From Ilumatobacter fluminis (GTDB lineage Bacteria; Actinomycetota; Acidimicrobiia; Acidimicrobiales; Ilumatobacteraceae): a stretch of 64,000 nucleotides of DNA. Within the stretch, counting starts at the first letter, position 1; the number at the start of each line of letters is the position of its first letter. The position numbers were made by a program, and so were the translations under genes. The notes under the pieces were generated by a model. That model saw only the letters and a program-made list of their open reading frames with translations. It had not been told where the DNA came from and did no database searches. Shown here one piece after another: positions 17,723 through 27,967 of this stretch. The stretch spans positions 992,001 to 1,056,000 of the forward strand of contig NZ_SOAU01000001.1 in assembly GCF_004364865.1 (NCBI RefSeq). The letters run 5' to 3'.

Positions 17723-17808
17723 GCGCCAGAAGGGGTCAGGCACCTTCTGGCGCTGCAGGCACCGGTTACTCCGATCGGCCGGCCAGAAGGTGCCTGACCC
17801 CTTCTGGT
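17723..17808. repeat. REP-like inverted repeat C (25-bp perfect arms)
   Basis: CCAGAAGG-GGTCAGGCA-CCTTCTGG at 17727-17751 is exactly reverse-complemented at 17784-17808. The left copy is also a hairpin of its own (AGCGCCAGAAGG 17723-17734 / CCTTCTGGCGCT 17744-17755). The right copy carries the core GGTGCCTGACCCC. It lies directly downstream of potD. Confidence 0.75.
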
Positions 17809-17824
17809 TGAATCGCAACTGAGA

Positions 17825-17857
17825 AGCGCCGGCCCGCCTCCATGGCGGGCCGGCGCT
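17825..17857 (+). terminator. hairpin terminator between pot operon and htrA
   Basis: A perfect 14-bp stem AGCGCCGGCCCGCC / GGCGGGCCGGCGCT encloses the loop TCCAT. No strong U tract follows (GTCGTT). It lies 20 nt before the htrA start, after the REP-like repeat. Confidence 0.55.
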
Positions 17858-17877
17858 GTCGTTGGTAGACCAGTGAC

Positions 17878-19206
17878 ATGACCGCACTGCCCCCTCCCCG
17901 CGAGAACGACGGCGCCACACCGTCAGCCGGCTCCTGGGAGCCGCCCGTGCATCCCGGGTCGCAGCCGGACCCGTCGTCCGTGTCCACCTCGACGTCGCCG
18001 ACGATGGTCGAGCTCACGCCGAACGACCCGATCGAACACGTCGCGGTCCCGCCCGGGAACCCGCCGATGAGCGGACCGACGGCCGATCCGACGCCGACCC
18101 CGGAGAAGACCCCTCGCCAAGGGCCCCGTCGCGCCGCAATGGCCGGACTGCTCGCCGTCGCGATGATCGGTTCCGGCGTGGCCGGCGGTCTGATCGCCGT
18201 CTCGCTCGACGACGACGGCGACCCCACGCCGCCGCAGCGCGCTTCCAGCGCATTGCTCGAGATCGCCGACGGCGATCGCGAGTTGCCGGCGCTCGATGTC
18301 GCCGCCGTCGCTGCGCACGTGGCCCCGTCGGTCGTCACGATCAGCGCCGACGTCGAAGGCGGTGTCGGTGGTGCCGGCACGTCGGTGGGCACCGGCGTCA
18401 TCACCACGACCGACGGCGAGATCCTGACGAACTCCCACGTGGTCGAGGACGCGACCGAGATCCGGGTCCGTCTCGCCGGCGAGAGCGAGCCTCGCGAGGC
18501 GGTCCTCCTCGCCGCCGACCCCGGCAACGACCTGGCGTTGCTCCGAATCGAGGGCGACGAGTTCGCCGCCGCCGAGTTCGCCGACCCGGACGCGATCGAC
18601 ATCGGCGACGAGGTGATGGCGATCGGTTTCGCTCTCGACCTCGACGGCGACCCCTCGGTCACCAAGGGGATCGTGTCGGCTCTGAACCGCACGATCGTCA
18701 CGAGCTCCGACGCCGTGCTCGACGGCCTCATCCAGACCGACGCCGCGATCTCGTCGGGCAACTCCGGTGGTCCGCTCGTGAACTCGCTCGGCCAGGTTGT
18801 CGGCATCAACACCGCCGTCGCCCGCGGTGACACGTTCACGGCGGCGACCAACATCGGCTTCGCGATCTCCACCGCCGAGGCGTTGCCCATCGTCGAATCG
18901 CTCCGCGATCAGGCCGATGGAGAGCCTCGGGAAGAGGGCTTCCTGGGTGTCAGCCTCGCCGACCGGACCGACGGCGGCCAGGGCGCCATCGTCGCCACGG
19001 TCGAGGAGGACACGCCCGCTGCGGACGCCGGGCTGCTCGAAGGCGACATCGTCATCGAGGTCGACGACGCGCCGATCGAGGGCCTCGCCGGCCTGGTGGC
19101 CGCCATCCGCGACCTCGAACCGGGCGACCAGACCACGATCGTCGTGCTGCGCGAGGGCGAGCTGATGGACTTCACCGTCACCCTCGCCAGCCGCGCCGAC
19201 AGCTGA
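17878..19206 (+). CDS. membrane-anchored HtrA/DegP-type serine protease with PDZ domain
   Basis: A 442-residue protein: a Pro/Thr-rich cytoplasmic tail (1-82), one membrane segment (about 86-109), a trypsin-like domain with the triad His187 (TNSHVV), Asp218 (GNDLALL) and Ser296 (SSGNSGGPL), and a C-terminal PDZ domain (about 350-435). Such proteins cut misfolded or signalling proteins outside the membrane. TAGACC 6 nt before the ATG suggests a leaderless transcript. It lies alone between two REP-like elements. Confidence 0.92.
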   Translation: MTALPPPRENDGATPSAGSWEPPVHPGSQPDPSSVSTSTSPTMVELTPNDPIEHVAVPPGNPPMSGPTADPTPTPEKTPRQGPRRAAMAGLLAVAMIGSGVAGGLIAVSLDDDGDPTPPQRASSALLEIADGDRELPALDVAAVAAHVAPSVVTISADVEGGVGGAGTSVGTGVITTTDGEILTNSHVVEDATEIRVRLAGESEPREAVLLAADPGNDLALLRIEGDEFAAAEFADPDAIDIGDEVMAIGFALDLDGDPSVTKGIVSALNRTIVTSSDAVLDGLIQTDAAISSGNSGGPLVNSLGQVVGINTAVARGDTFTAATNIGFAISTAEALPIVESLRDQADGEPREEGFLGVSLADRTDGGQGAIVATVEEDTPAADAGLLEGDIVIEVDDAPIEGLAGLVAAIRDLEPGDQTTIVVLREGELMDFTVTLASRADS

Positions 19207-19218
19207 GCACCGCAGCCG

Positions 19219-19301
19219 GTCGGATGATGTCAGACATCAACCGACCGGTCGCTCCGACACCTGCCAGTTTCGGTGTCGGTTGATGTCTGACATCATCCGA
19301 C
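19219..19301. repeat. REP-like inverted repeat D (27-bp perfect arms)
   Basis: The arm at 19219-19245 and its exact reverse complement at 19275-19301 are separated by 29 nt. The right arm reads GTCGGTT-GATGTCTGACATC-ATCCGAC. It lies between htrA and the S10 operon promoter. Confidence 0.75.
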
Positions 19302-19356
19302 ACTGGGTGGCTGGGGCGTGATTCCGGTCACATCTGGTGCGGACGTTCCGGGCCGG

Positions 19357-19385
19357 TTGTGGACCTGGAACCGCTCCGATAGCAT
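19357..19385 (+). promoter_or_regulatory. candidate promoter of the S10/spc operon
   Basis: TTGTGG (19357-19362), a 17-nt spacer and TAGCAT (19380-19385). It would give a leader of about 235 nt before rplC. The -10 is identical to that of the rpsL promoter. Confidence 0.5.
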
Positions 19386-19393
19386 TTCATAGC

Positions 19394-19562
19394 CGTGTCC
19401 AGGGACTCCCTGGCACGCAAGTTCGCAATCGATGTCCGTGACGGTCCGATCGAGCACTATCGACCGGATACCCCACGGCGACAACCTGACCGAGTGCTCC
19501 GCACGCCCTGCACGGGCGGCGGAGCATTTGCGTGAGAACCGGACGAACTGCCGGTTCGTCCG
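19394..19562 (+). promoter_or_regulatory. structured 5' leader of the S10 operon (three hairpins)
   Basis: Three stems are seen. H1 at 19394-19417 is CGTG-t-CCAGGG / CCCTGG-CACG. H2 at 19495-19526 is TGCTCCGC-a-CGCCC / GGGCGGCGGAGCA, followed by TTTG, and looks terminator-like. H3 at 19540-19562 is CGGACGAAC / GTTCGTCCG. A leader of this kind could carry autogenous control or attenuation. No established family was recognised. Confidence 0.45.
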
Positions 19563-19625
19563 AACGCACGGTCTCCATGCAAGTGGATAGCCCCCGAAGG
19601 GCTCGATCAACGAAGGAATGCCGCA

Positions 19626-20273
19626 ATGGCACAAACAGTGATTCTCGGCGAGAAGGTCGGGATGACGCAGAAGTGGGTGGACGACCAGGTCGTCCCCGTC
19701 ACGGTCGTCCGTGTCGAGCCCATGCGCGTCGTCCAGATCAAGACCGCCGAACGTGATGGTTACAGCGCTCTGCAGGTCACCTACGGGCATCGCGACGCGA
19801 AGAAGCTCAATCAGCCGGCCGCCGGCCACTACGCCAAGGCGGGTGTCCAGCCGGGCAAGCGGCTCGTCGAGCTCCGCCTCGACTCGGTCGACGGTTTCGA
19901 AGTCGGTCAGGAGATCACGGTGGAGGCCCTCGAGGCCGGCGCCAAGGTCGACGTGACCGGCACCAGCCGTGGTAAGGGCTTCGCCGGCACCATGAAGCGT
20001 CACAACTTCAAGGGCCAGGGCGCCAGCCACGGTAACCACAAGAACCACCGCACCCCCGGCGCCGTCGGCTCGTGCTCGTTCCCGGGCCGGGTCTTCAAGG
20101 GCCTCCGGATGTCGGGCCACATGGGCCACGAGCAGGTCACGACCCTCAACCTCGAGGTCGTCGAGTCCGACGCCGAGCGCAACGTGCTGCTCATCAAGGG
20201 TTCGGTCCCCGGCCCCAACGGTGGGCTCGTGTCCGTCCGCAATGCCGTCAAGGCTGCTGTGAAGGGAGCCTGA
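19626..20273 (+). CDS. rplC: 50S ribosomal protein L3
   Basis: A 215-residue L3 that helps start 50S assembly near the peptidyl-transferase centre. It begins ILGEKVGMTQ and contains the loop TGTSRGKGFAGTMKRHNF and the conserved GHMGHEQVT. Here it is the first gene of the ribosomal block because rpsJ is displaced. rplD follows after 5 nt. Confidence 0.98.
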   Translation: MAQTVILGEKVGMTQKWVDDQVVPVTVVRVEPMRVVQIKTAERDGYSALQVTYGHRDAKKLNQPAAGHYAKAGVQPGKRLVELRLDSVDGFEVGQEITVEALEAGAKVDVTGTSRGKGFAGTMKRHNFKGQGASHGNHKNHRTPGAVGSCSFPGRVFKGLRMSGHMGHEQVTTLNLEVVESDAERNVLLIKGSVPGPNGGLVSVRNAVKAAVKGA

Positions 20274-20278
20274 TCACC

Positions 20279-20911
20279 ATGGCGCAGATCACCCTCAAGA
20301 ACGCCGCCGGCAAGGACGCCGGCACCGTCGATCTCGACGACAACACGTTCGGCATCCAGCCGAACGTCCCGGTCATGCACCAGGTCGTCACCGCCCAGCT
20401 CGCCGCCCGTCGCTCGGGCACCCAGAGCACCAAGACCCGCTCCGAGGTCGCCGGTGGTGGCGCCAAGCCGTACCGCCAGAAGGGCACCGGCAACGCCCGC
20501 CAGGGCTCGATCCGCGCACCGCAGTTCAGCGGTGGTGGTGTCGCCCTCGGCCCGAAGCCGCGTGGCTACGGCCAGAAGACCCCGAAGAAGATGATCAACC
20601 TCGCGCTCCGCTCGGCTCTGTCCGACCGCGCCGCCGAGGGCAAGGTCGTCGTCGTCGACGAGTGGGGCTTCGACGCCCCCAGCACCAAGGCCGCCAAGTC
20701 GGCGCTCGCCGGTCTCGGCCTCGAGGGCAAGGTCCTCGTCGTCGTCGGCCGTGACGACGCCACGGCAGCGCTCAGCTTCCGCAACCTCACCGAGGTGCAG
20801 CTGATCGCCCCCGGCGAGCTCAACGCCTACGACGTCCTCTGCAACGACTACGTCGTGTTCACCCAGGCCGTGCTCCCGACGGGCGCCGCCGCTGAGAAGG
20901 ACGAGAAGTGA
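20279..20911 (+). CDS. rplD: 50S ribosomal protein L4
   Basis: A 210-residue L4 with the exit-tunnel loop GTRSTKTRSEV-type region (RSGTQSTKTRSEVAGGGAKPYRQKGTGNARQGS, residues about 44-76). The ATG at 20279 replaces a longer non-homologous frame. Its stop overlaps the rplW start by one base (TGATG), so translation is coupled. In enteric bacteria L4 also represses its operon; whether it acts on the hairpin leader here is unknown. Confidence 0.97.
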   Translation: MAQITLKNAAGKDAGTVDLDDNTFGIQPNVPVMHQVVTAQLAARRSGTQSTKTRSEVAGGGAKPYRQKGTGNARQGSIRAPQFSGGGVALGPKPRGYGQKTPKKMINLALRSALSDRAAEGKVVVVDEWGFDAPSTKAAKSALAGLGLEGKVLVVVGRDDATAALSFRNLTEVQLIAPGELNAYDVLCNDYVVFTQAVLPTGAAAEKDEK

Positions 20912-21198
20912 TGAAGGATCCTCGCGACATCATCCTGGCGCCGGTCGTCTCCGAGAAGAGCTACGACCTCATGGAGACCGGCGTGTACGTGTTCAAGGTC
21001 GCTCCGAGCGCCAGCAAGCCCGAGATCCGCGATGCGGTCGAGGCGATCTGGGGCGTCGAAGTGCTCAAGGTGAACACCCTCAACCGCAAGGGCAAGGCCA
21101 CGCGAGTGCGTGGTTCGAACCGCCGCGGTTCCAAGCCCGACACCAAGCGCGCCATCGTCACGCTGGCAGCGGGTGAGATCCCGCTGTTCGAGAACTGA
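20911..21198 (+). CDS. rplW: 50S ribosomal protein L23
   Basis: A 95-residue L23, the tunnel-exit docking protein for signal recognition particle and trigger factor. It begins [18 protein letters not shown] and contains [19 protein letters not shown]. The ATG at 20911 shares a base with the rplD stop; the GTG at 20908 is a possible alternative adding one residue. Length is normal. Confidence 0.97.
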   Translation: MKDPRDIILAPVVSEKSYDLMETGVYVFKVAPSASKPEIRDAVEAIWGVEVLKVNTLNRKGKATRVRGSNRRGSKPDTKRAIVTLAAGEIPLFEN

Positions 21199-21208
21199 GG
21201 TCATCGTC

Positions 21209-22045
<837 letters not shown>

Positions 22046-22070
22046 GGCCCGAGAAGGAGATCCGAAGAAC

Positions 22071-22348
<278 letters not shown>

Positions 22349-22349
<1 letters not shown>

Positions 22350-23263
22350 TGCGTGGTCCGAAGCTCAACGAAGGCGCCACCGCGATCGGTGAGCGTCACG
22401 GCACCAAGGCGACCGCCAAGTACGTGCGGTCCTCGGCCTACAAGGCCCGCGTGGTGCTCGACCTGATCCGCGGTCTCCCGGTCCACCAGGCCGACGAGGT
22501 GCTGCAGTTCACCGACCGGGCGATCGCCCACGACATCCGCAAGGTGCTGGCCTCGGCCGTCGCCAACGCGACCGACACCGACTCGGGCGCCTACATCGCC
22601 GATGCCGACGAGCTCTTCGTGCTCGCCTGCTTCGCCGACGAAGGCCCGACCTTGCGTCGCTTCCGTCCGCGTGCTCGCGGTCGTGCGACCCGCATCCGAA
22701 AGCGCACCTGCCACATCACGATCGTCGTCGCTCGCATGAGCGAGGATCGTCTCGAGGTCGTGCAGGCTCGCGCCGAAGGCCGCAGCTCCAGCCAGTCGGC
22801 GAACCGCCGTGCTCGCGTCGAGCGCAGCCGCCAGCGTGCCGAGCAGGCCAAGGCCGGCGTCGACCAGATCGACGCCGACGAGGCCGAGACCGACGCCATC
22901 GAGGACGAGAACGCCGACGACATCGCCACCGACGAGGTCGAGGGCTTCGCCGGTGTCGAAGAGACCGAAGTCGAGACCGTCGAGGTCGACGCCGCCGAGG
23001 TGGACGCCGCCGACGACGCCGACGAGGCACCCGCCGCGTCGGGCGACTTCGAGGCCGCCGAGTGGGCGGGCAGCATCAAGCCCGACGTCGACGGCAACGG
23101 CCCCGACACGCACCCGATCAAGGGCAACGCCGACTCGATGCTGTACCACACCCCCGACAGCCGGTACTACAAGGTGACCAAGGCCGAGGTGTGGTTCGAC
23201 ACCGAAGAGAACGCCGAAGCCGCCGGCTTCAGCAAGCCCGGCTCGAAGAAGGACGAGGACTGA
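22349..23263 (+). CDS. rplV: 50S ribosomal protein L22 with long C-terminal extension
   Basis: A 304-residue protein where 110-130 is usual. Residues 1-125 are an ordinary L22: [14 protein letters not shown], the tunnel-loop region with [16 protein letters not shown], and HITIVV. A basic Arg-rich stretch (about 145-170) and a very acidic Asp/Glu/Ala region (about 172-250) follow. A compact final motif is at 257-298: [11 protein letters not shown], then YY..T.AEVWF and [10 protein letters not shown] recall this motif as a small domain at the ends of other actinobacterial proteins. The extension has normal codon use and no frameshift signs. It would lie outside the ribosome core. Confidence 0.95.
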
Positions 23264-23266
23264 CCC

Positions 23267-24160
23267 ATGGGCCAGAAGATCAACCCGTACGGCTTCCGCC
23301 TCGGCGTGAGCACCGACTGGAAGAGCCGCTGGTTCTCCGACCGGGACTACAAGGAATACCTCACCGAGGACTGGAAGATCCGTGACGCGATCATGGAGCG
23401 CCTCGAGTCGGCGGCGATCAGCCGTATCGAGATCGAGCGCACCCGCGACAAGCTGCGCGTCGACGTCCACACGGCCCGTCCGGGCATCGTGATCGGTCGT
23501 CGTGGCGCCCAGGCCGACGAGCTCCGGGCGATGATCACCAAGATCACCGGCAACCCGAAGATCCAGCTCAACATCGTCGAGATCAAGACCCCCGAACTTG
23601 ACGCCGCACTGATCGCCCAGGGTGTCGCCGACCAGCTCGCCAACCGCATCGCGTTCCGCCGTGCGATGAAGCGTGCGGTCCAGAACGCTCAGCGCGCCGG
23701 TGCCCTCGGCATCCGCGTGCAGTGCGGTGGACGCCTCGGCGGCGCCGAGATGAGCCGCACCGAGTGGTACCGCGAGGGCCGCGTGCCGTTGCACACCCTG
23801 CGTGCCGATATCGACTACGGCTTCCGTGAGGCCAAGACCGCCAACGGCCGGGTCGGCGTGAAGGTGTGGCTCTACAAGGGCGACATCCTGCCGTACAAGA
23901 GCCAGAACGAGGACAAGATCGCCCGCGAGGCCGCCATGGCCGTCGGCGAGACCTCGGGCCAGACCGCCGACTCGCCGCGCAAGGTCGTGTCGTCGGGCAA
24001 CCGCCCCCAGCGTGACCGCACCGAGGCCCCCGAGACCGAGACCCAGCCCCTGCTCAAGGACGCCGATCCCGAGCTCGAGAAGCTGCTCGACGAAGAAGAG
24101 ACGATTGCCCGCCAGACCCGCGAGGGTCACGAGACGCCGCACTTTCGCGGCGACGACTGA
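23267..24160 (+). CDS. rpsC: 30S ribosomal protein S3
   Basis: A 297-residue S3, part of the mRNA entry tunnel helicase region. It begins [12 protein letters not shown], has a KH domain (about 40-110, with the [11 protein letters not shown] loop) and the C-terminal domain with [30 protein letters not shown]. It exceeds the usual 210-275 residues by a C-terminal tail of about 70 residues rich in Glu, Thr and Pro, a common actinobacterial trait. It starts 3 nt after rplV. Confidence 0.98.
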   Translation: MGQKINPYGFRLGVSTDWKSRWFSDRDYKEYLTEDWKIRDAIMERLESAAISRIEIERTRDKLRVDVHTARPGIVIGRRGAQADELRAMITKITGNPKIQLNIVEIKTPELDAALIAQGVADQLANRIAFRRAMKRAVQNAQRAGALGIRVQCGGRLGGAEMSRTEWYREGRVPLHTLRADIDYGFREAKTANGRVGVKVWLYKGDILPYKSQNEDKIAREAAMAVGETSGQTADSPRKVVSSGNRPQRDRTEAPETETQPLLKDADPELEKLLDEEETIARQTREGHETPHFRGDD

Positions 24161-24185
24161 GCCGGGCGAAAGGTAGGAGACCATC

Positions 24186-24602
24186 ATGTTGATGCCTCGC
24201 AAGGTCGCACACCGCAAGCACCACCGCGGCCGCACCCGTGGTAAGGCCAAGGCCGGCACGGAGCTGCACTTCGGCGAATACGGCATTCAGGCACTCGAGC
24301 CCGGCTGGCTGACTGCCCGCCAGATCGAGGCCGCCCGTATCGCCATGACCCGATCGATCCGCCGTGGCGGCAAGGTCTGGATCAACATCTTCCCGGACAA
24401 GCCGGTCACCAAGAAGCCGGCCGAGACCCGCATGGGTTCGGGCAAGGGCAACCCCGAGTTCTGGGTCGCCGTCGTCCGTCCGGGTCGCGTCCTGTTCGAG
24501 CTGTCGTTCCCCGACGAAGAGCAGGCGAAGGAAGCCATGAACAAGGCGATCCAGAAGTTGCCGATCAAGGCCCGTGTCATCACCCGTGAGGAGACGATCT
24601 GA
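24186..24602 (+). CDS. rplP: 50S ribosomal protein L16
   Basis: A 138-residue L16 located near the A-site tRNA elbow. It begins [19 protein letters not shown] and contains [22 protein letters not shown] and the [14 protein letters not shown] block. AGGTAGGAG upstream gives the SD. rpmC begins one base after its stop. Confidence 0.98.
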   Translation: MLMPRKVAHRKHHRGRTRGKAKAGTELHFGEYGIQALEPGWLTARQIEAARIAMTRSIRRGGKVWINIFPDKPVTKKPAETRMGSGKGNPEFWVAVVRPGRVLFELSFPDEEQAKEAMNKAIQKLPIKARVITREETI

Positions 24603-24603
24603 G

Positions 24604-24816
24604 ATGGCGAAGAAGGACAAGCTCCGCGAGATGGACCTGAACGAGCTCGTCGACGAGCTCCGCGAGACGAAGCACGAAGCGCTCAACCTGCGCTTCCGCA
24701 ACGCGACGGGCCAGCTCGAGAACACCGCCGAGATCACCAAGGTCCGGCGCCAGATCGCCCGCATCAACACCCTCATCCGCGAGCGCGAGATCGCTGCGGC
24801 CGAGGCAGAGAGCTGA
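24604..24816 (+). CDS. rpmC: 50S ribosomal protein L29
   Basis: A 70-residue coiled-coil L29 at the tunnel exit. MDLNELVDELRETKHEALNLRFRNATGQLEN and the helical RRQIARINTLIRERE tail are typical. The ATG at 24604 follows rplP by one base; a longer frame from 24574 is the end of rplP in another frame. Confidence 0.96.
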   Translation: MAKKDKLREMDLNELVDELRETKHEALNLRFRNATGQLENTAEITKVRRQIARINTLIREREIAAAEAES

Positions 24817-24823
24817 GAAGAAG

Positions 24824-25117
24824 ATGAGCGAAGACACCACAACGCTGTCCGACGATTCGGCCGAGACCCGCGCCGCACGCAAGGTGCGTGAGGGCATGGT
24901 CACCTCGACGAACATGGACAAGACGATCGTCGTCACCGTGACCGACCGCGTCCGTCACGCCAAGTACAACAAGTTCGTCCTCCGGTCGAAGAAGCTGTAC
25001 ACCCACGACGAGGCCAACGACGCCGGCGTGGGCGACCGCGTGCGCGTCATGGAGACCCGCCCGATGAGCAAGAACAAGCGCTGGCGCTTGGTCGAGATCG
25101 TGGAGCGTGCCCGATGA
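24824..25117 (+). CDS. rpsQ: 30S ribosomal protein S17
   Basis: A 97-residue S17, a 16S rRNA 5'-domain binder. [19 protein letters not shown] and the [40 protein letters not shown] region are conserved. An N-terminal tail of about 20 acidic/Thr residues ([20 protein letters not shown]) exceeds the minimal family. It overlaps rplN by 4 nt (ATGA). Confidence 0.97.
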   Translation: MSEDTTTLSDDSAETRAARKVREGMVTSTNMDKTIVVTVTDRVRHAKYNKFVLRSKKLYTHDEANDAGVGDRVRVMETRPMSKNKRWRLVEIVERAR

Positions 25118-25482
25118 TCCAGCAGGAATCGCGACTCCGCGTCGCCGACAACAGTGGTGCGCGCGAAGTGCTCTGCATCAAGGTGCTCGGTGGCACGCGC
25201 CGCCGGTACGCCTCGATCGGTGACGTCTTCGTGGCCACCGTGAAGGACGCCATCCCCGGCGCCGGTGTGAAGAAGGGCGACGTCGTCAAGTGCGTCGTCG
25301 TGCGCACCAAGAAAGAAAAGCGTCGTCCCGACGGCAGCTACATCCGCTTCGACGAGAACGCGGCCGTGCTGATCAAGGACGACCTGACCCCTCGCGGCAC
25401 CCGCATCTTCGGCCCCGTCGGCCGTGAGCTGCGTGACCGCAAGTTCATGCGAATCGTGTCGCTCGCACCGGAGGTGATCTGA
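25114..25482 (+). CDS. rplN: 50S ribosomal protein L14
   Basis: A 122-residue L14 contributing to intersubunit bridges and to the RsfS silencing site. It begins [19 protein letters not shown] and ends with the [19 protein letters not shown] typical of the family. The ATG overlaps the rpsQ stop, so translation is coupled. Confidence 0.98.
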   Translation: MIQQESRLRVADNSGAREVLCIKVLGGTRRRYASIGDVFVATVKDAIPGAGVKKGDVVKCVVVRTKKEKRRPDGSYIRFDENAAVLIKDDLTPRGTRIFGPVGRELRDRKFMRIVSLAPEVI

Positions 25483-25483
25483 G

Positions 25484-25786
25484 ATGAAACTGCGCAAGGG
25501 TGACCATGTGCGTGTCATCACGGGCAAGGACAAGGGCGCCGAAGGCGTCGTCGAACGGGTCTATCCCAAGACCAACAAGGTGCTCGTGAGCGGCGTCAAC
25601 ACCGCAGCCAAGCACCAGGTGGCACGTCGTGCCAACGAGCAGTCGGGCATCATCGACAAGGACATGCCCATCGACGCCTCGAACGTCATGTTCCTCCACA
25701 AGGGAGAGACGGTTCGGCTCGGCTACTCGACCAACAAGCAGGGTGAGAAGGTTCGTATCGCTCGCCCGAGTGGAGACGAGGTCTGA
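25484..25786 (+). CDS. rplX: 50S ribosomal protein L24
   Basis: A 100-residue L24, an early 50S assembly initiator. The KOW motif is [20 protein letters not shown], with [13 protein letters not shown] following. It starts one base after rplN. Length and content are ordinary. Confidence 0.97.
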   Translation: MKLRKGDHVRVITGKDKGAEGVVERVYPKTNKVLVSGVNTAAKHQVARRANEQSGIIDKDMPIDASNVMFLHKGETVRLGYSTNKQGEKVRIARPSGDEV

Positions 25787-25788
25787 TC

Positions 25789-26421
25789 ATGGCGACCGCA
25801 ACCGCAACGCAGCCGCGCCTCAAGGCGCGCTACAACAACACGATCAAGGCGCAGCTCGCCCAGGATCTCGGCATCAACAACGAGATGCAGATCCCGAAGC
25901 TCGAGAAGATCGTCATCAACATGGGTGTCGGCCGTGCGACCCAGCAGCCGTCGCTGCTCGAGAAGGCCGTCGAGGAACTGACCCTGATCTCCGGCCAGAA
26001 GCCGGTCGTCACCAAGGCGCAGACCTCGATCGCCGGCTTCAAGCTCCGTGAGGGCCAGGCCATCGGCACCAAGGTCACGCTCCGCGGCGACCGCATGTGG
26101 GAGTTCTTCGACCGCCTCCTGGCCGTCGCCATCCCCCGTATCCGTGACTTCCGCGGTCTGCCGGCCCACTCGTGGGACGGACGCGGCAACTACACCTTCG
26201 GTCTGAACGACCAGTCGGTGTTCCCCGAGATCGACGTCGACAAGATCGACCACCAGCGGGGCATGGACATCACCATCGTCACGACGGCGACCGACAACGA
26301 CAGTGGCAAGGCCCTGCTCGATGCGTTCGGCTTCCCGTTCAAGAAGGGTGCGGACGCCGACGCCGCCCCCCGCAAGAAGAAGCGCCGTGGCCCCCAGTAC
26401 GGCGGCAAGAAGAAGAAGTGA
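25789..26421 (+). CDS. rplE: 50S ribosomal protein L5
   Basis: A 210-residue L5 that binds 5S rRNA and contacts the P-site t[23 protein letters not shown] and [20 protein letters not shown] are conserved. It is longer than the usual 180 residues owing to a basic C-terminal tail ([17 protein letters not shown]) after about residue 190, probably rRNA-binding. Confidence 0.97.
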   Translation: MATATATQPRLKARYNNTIKAQLAQDLGINNEMQIPKLEKIVINMGVGRATQQPSLLEKAVEELTLISGQKPVVTKAQTSIAGFKLREGQAIGTKVTLRGDRMWEFFDRLLAVAIPRIRDFRGLPAHSWDGRGNYTFGLNDQSVFPEIDVDKIDHQRGMDITIVTTATDNDSGKALLDAFGFPFKKGADADAAPRKKKRRGPQYGGKKKK

Positions 26422-26447
26422 CCGAGTAGGCGAGAGAAGAAGAAGAC

Positions 26448-26633
26448 ATGGCCAAGAAAGCACTCGTCAACAAGGCGAACCAGACGCCCAAGTTCAAGGT
26501 GCGCGGGTACACCCGTTGCCGCCGCTGTGGGCGCACTCGTTCCGTCTATCGCAAGTTCGGTCTCTGCCGCATCTGCCTGCGCGAGCTGGCACACGCCGGC
26601 GAAGTCCCCGGTCTGACCAAGTCGAGCTGGTGA
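26448..26633 (+). CDS. rpsN: 30S ribosomal protein S14, zinc-binding type
   Basis: A 61-residue short S14 of the zinc (C+) type. It has [20 protein letters not shown], that is CxxC-x12-CxxC, near residues 24-43. The S14 paralogue without cysteines is not in this window. AGAGAAGAAG before the ATG is the SD. rpsH follows after 12 nt. Confidence 0.97.
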   Translation: MAKKALVNKANQTPKFKVRGYTRCRRCGRTRSVYRKFGLCRICLRELAHAGEVPGLTKSSW

Positions 26634-26645
26634 GGAGGAACCCCG

Positions 26646-27047
26646 ATGCTGACTGATCCCATCGCCGACATGCTGACCCGTATTCGCAACGCGAACACGG
26701 CTCTCCACGACGAGGTGCGCATGCCCTCGTCGAAGCAGAAGGTGGCACTCGCCAAGGTCCTGCAGGACGAGGGCTACATCTCGAGTTTCGAGGTGAGCCC
26801 CAACACCAAGGGCCCCGGTGACGTGCTCACCATCCAGATGAAGTACAGCGACGACCGCGATCGTACGATCTCGGGTCTCCGTCGCATCTCGACGCCGGGT
26901 CTGCGGGTCTACCGCAAGGCCTCCGCCGTGCCCCGCGTGCTCGGCGGCCTCGGCGTCGCTGTCCTGTCCACCAGCCACGGCCTCATGTCCGACCGCGAAG
27001 CGCGTCAGCGCAACGTCGGCGGCGAGGTCCTCTGCTACGTCTGGTAA
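26646..27047 (+). CDS. rpsH: 30S ribosomal protein S8
   Basis: A 133-residue S8, the central-domain 16S rRNA binder and, in E. coli, the repressor of the spc operon. It begins [17 protein letters not shown] and ends with [28 protein letters not shown] lies before the ATG. Normal length. Confidence 0.98.
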   Translation: MLTDPIADMLTRIRNANTALHDEVRMPSSKQKVALAKVLQDEGYISSFEVSPNTKGPGDVLTIQMKYSDDRDRTISGLRRISTPGLRVYRKASAVPRVLGGLGVAVLSTSHGLMSDREARQRNVGGEVLCYVW

Positions 27048-27056
27048 GGAGCCGAC

Positions 27057-27599
27057 ATGTCGCGTATCGGTAACGCCCCGGTGACGGTTCCCTCGGGAGT
27101 CGACGTCACCATCTCGGGCGCCAACATCACCGTGAAGGGCCCGAAGGGGTCGCTGAGCCGTGAGATCCCCGGTGGCATCGAAGTCACCCAGGACGACGGT
27201 GCACTCACCTTCACCCGTCCCAACGACGAGCGCAAGAACAAGGCCCTCCACGGCCTGGTCCGCAGCCTCGTCAACAACATGGTCATCGGTGTCACCGATG
27301 GCTTCAAGAAAGAGCTCGAGATCGTCGGCGTCGGCTACCGCGCCGAAGCGCAGGGCCCCAACGCCCTCCGACTGAACCTCGGCTTCAGCCACCCCGTCGC
27401 CGTTTCGGCTCCCGAGGGGATCACCTTCGAGGTGCCCCAGCCGACGCAGGTCATCGTGACCGGCATCGACAAGGAAGTCGTCGGCCAGGTGGCTGCCAAC
27501 ATCCGCAGCATCCGCAAGCCCGAGCCGTACAAGGGCAAGGGCGTCCGGTACGCCGGCGAGCGAATCATTCGCAAGGCCGGCAAGGCAGGTAAGAAGTGA
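27057..27599 (+). CDS. rplF: 50S ribosomal protein L6
   Basis: A 180-residue L6 near the factor-binding site. It begins [17 protein letters not shown] and contains [10 protein letters not shown]-like [14 protein letters not shown] and the C-terminal [15 protein letters not shown]. Its final base is shared with the rplR start. Confidence 0.98.
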   Translation: MSRIGNAPVTVPSGVDVTISGANITVKGPKGSLSREIPGGIEVTQDDGALTFTRPNDERKNKALHGLVRSLVNNMVIGVTDGFKKELEIVGVGYRAEAQGPNALRLNLGFSHPVAVSAPEGITFEVPQPTQVIVTGIDKEVVGQVAANIRSIRKPEPYKGKGVRYAGERIIRKAGKAGKK

Positions 27600-27967
27600 T
27601 GAGTGACATCGCGAAGGCACGTCGCCAAGGTCGGATCCGCCGCCACCGTCGGGTCCGCAAGAAGGTGCACGGCACGGCCGCCCGGCCGCGTCTCGCCGTG
27701 TTCCGTTCGAACAAGCACATTTCGGTCCAGGTGATCGACGACGACGAGGGTCTCACCCTCGCCGCCGCGTCGACCACCGAAGCCGGCCAGCGTGAGCAGG
27801 GGAGCGGTGCAACCGTCGCCGCTGCCGAGCGTGTCGGCGAGCTCGTCGCCGAGCGCGCCAAGGCCGCTGGTGTCACCACCGTCGTGTTCGACCGGGGTGG
27901 GTTCGCCTACCACGGCCGGATCGCCGCAATCGCCGATGCCGCCCGCAAGGCAGGTCTGGAGTTCTGA
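27599..27967 (+). CDS. rplR: 50S ribosomal protein L18
   Basis: A 122-residue L18 that binds 5S rRNA. The basic N-terminus [28 protein letters not shown] and the C-terminal [26 protein letters not shown] are typical. The ATG overlaps the rplF stop by one base; a GTG three bases earlier is a weaker choice. The stop overlaps the rpsE ATG. Confidence 0.97.
   Translation: MSDIAKARRQGRIRRHRRVRKKVHGTAARPRLAVFRSNKHISVQVIDDDEGLTLAAASTTEAGQREQGSGATVAAAERVGELVAERAKAAGVTTVVFDRGGFAYHGRIAAIADAARKAGLEF

Noticed and set aside
12450-19301. Insertion sequence explanation for the repeats and the S10 split
   Set aside because: No transposase frame, target duplications or terminal repeats enclosing a gene were seen.
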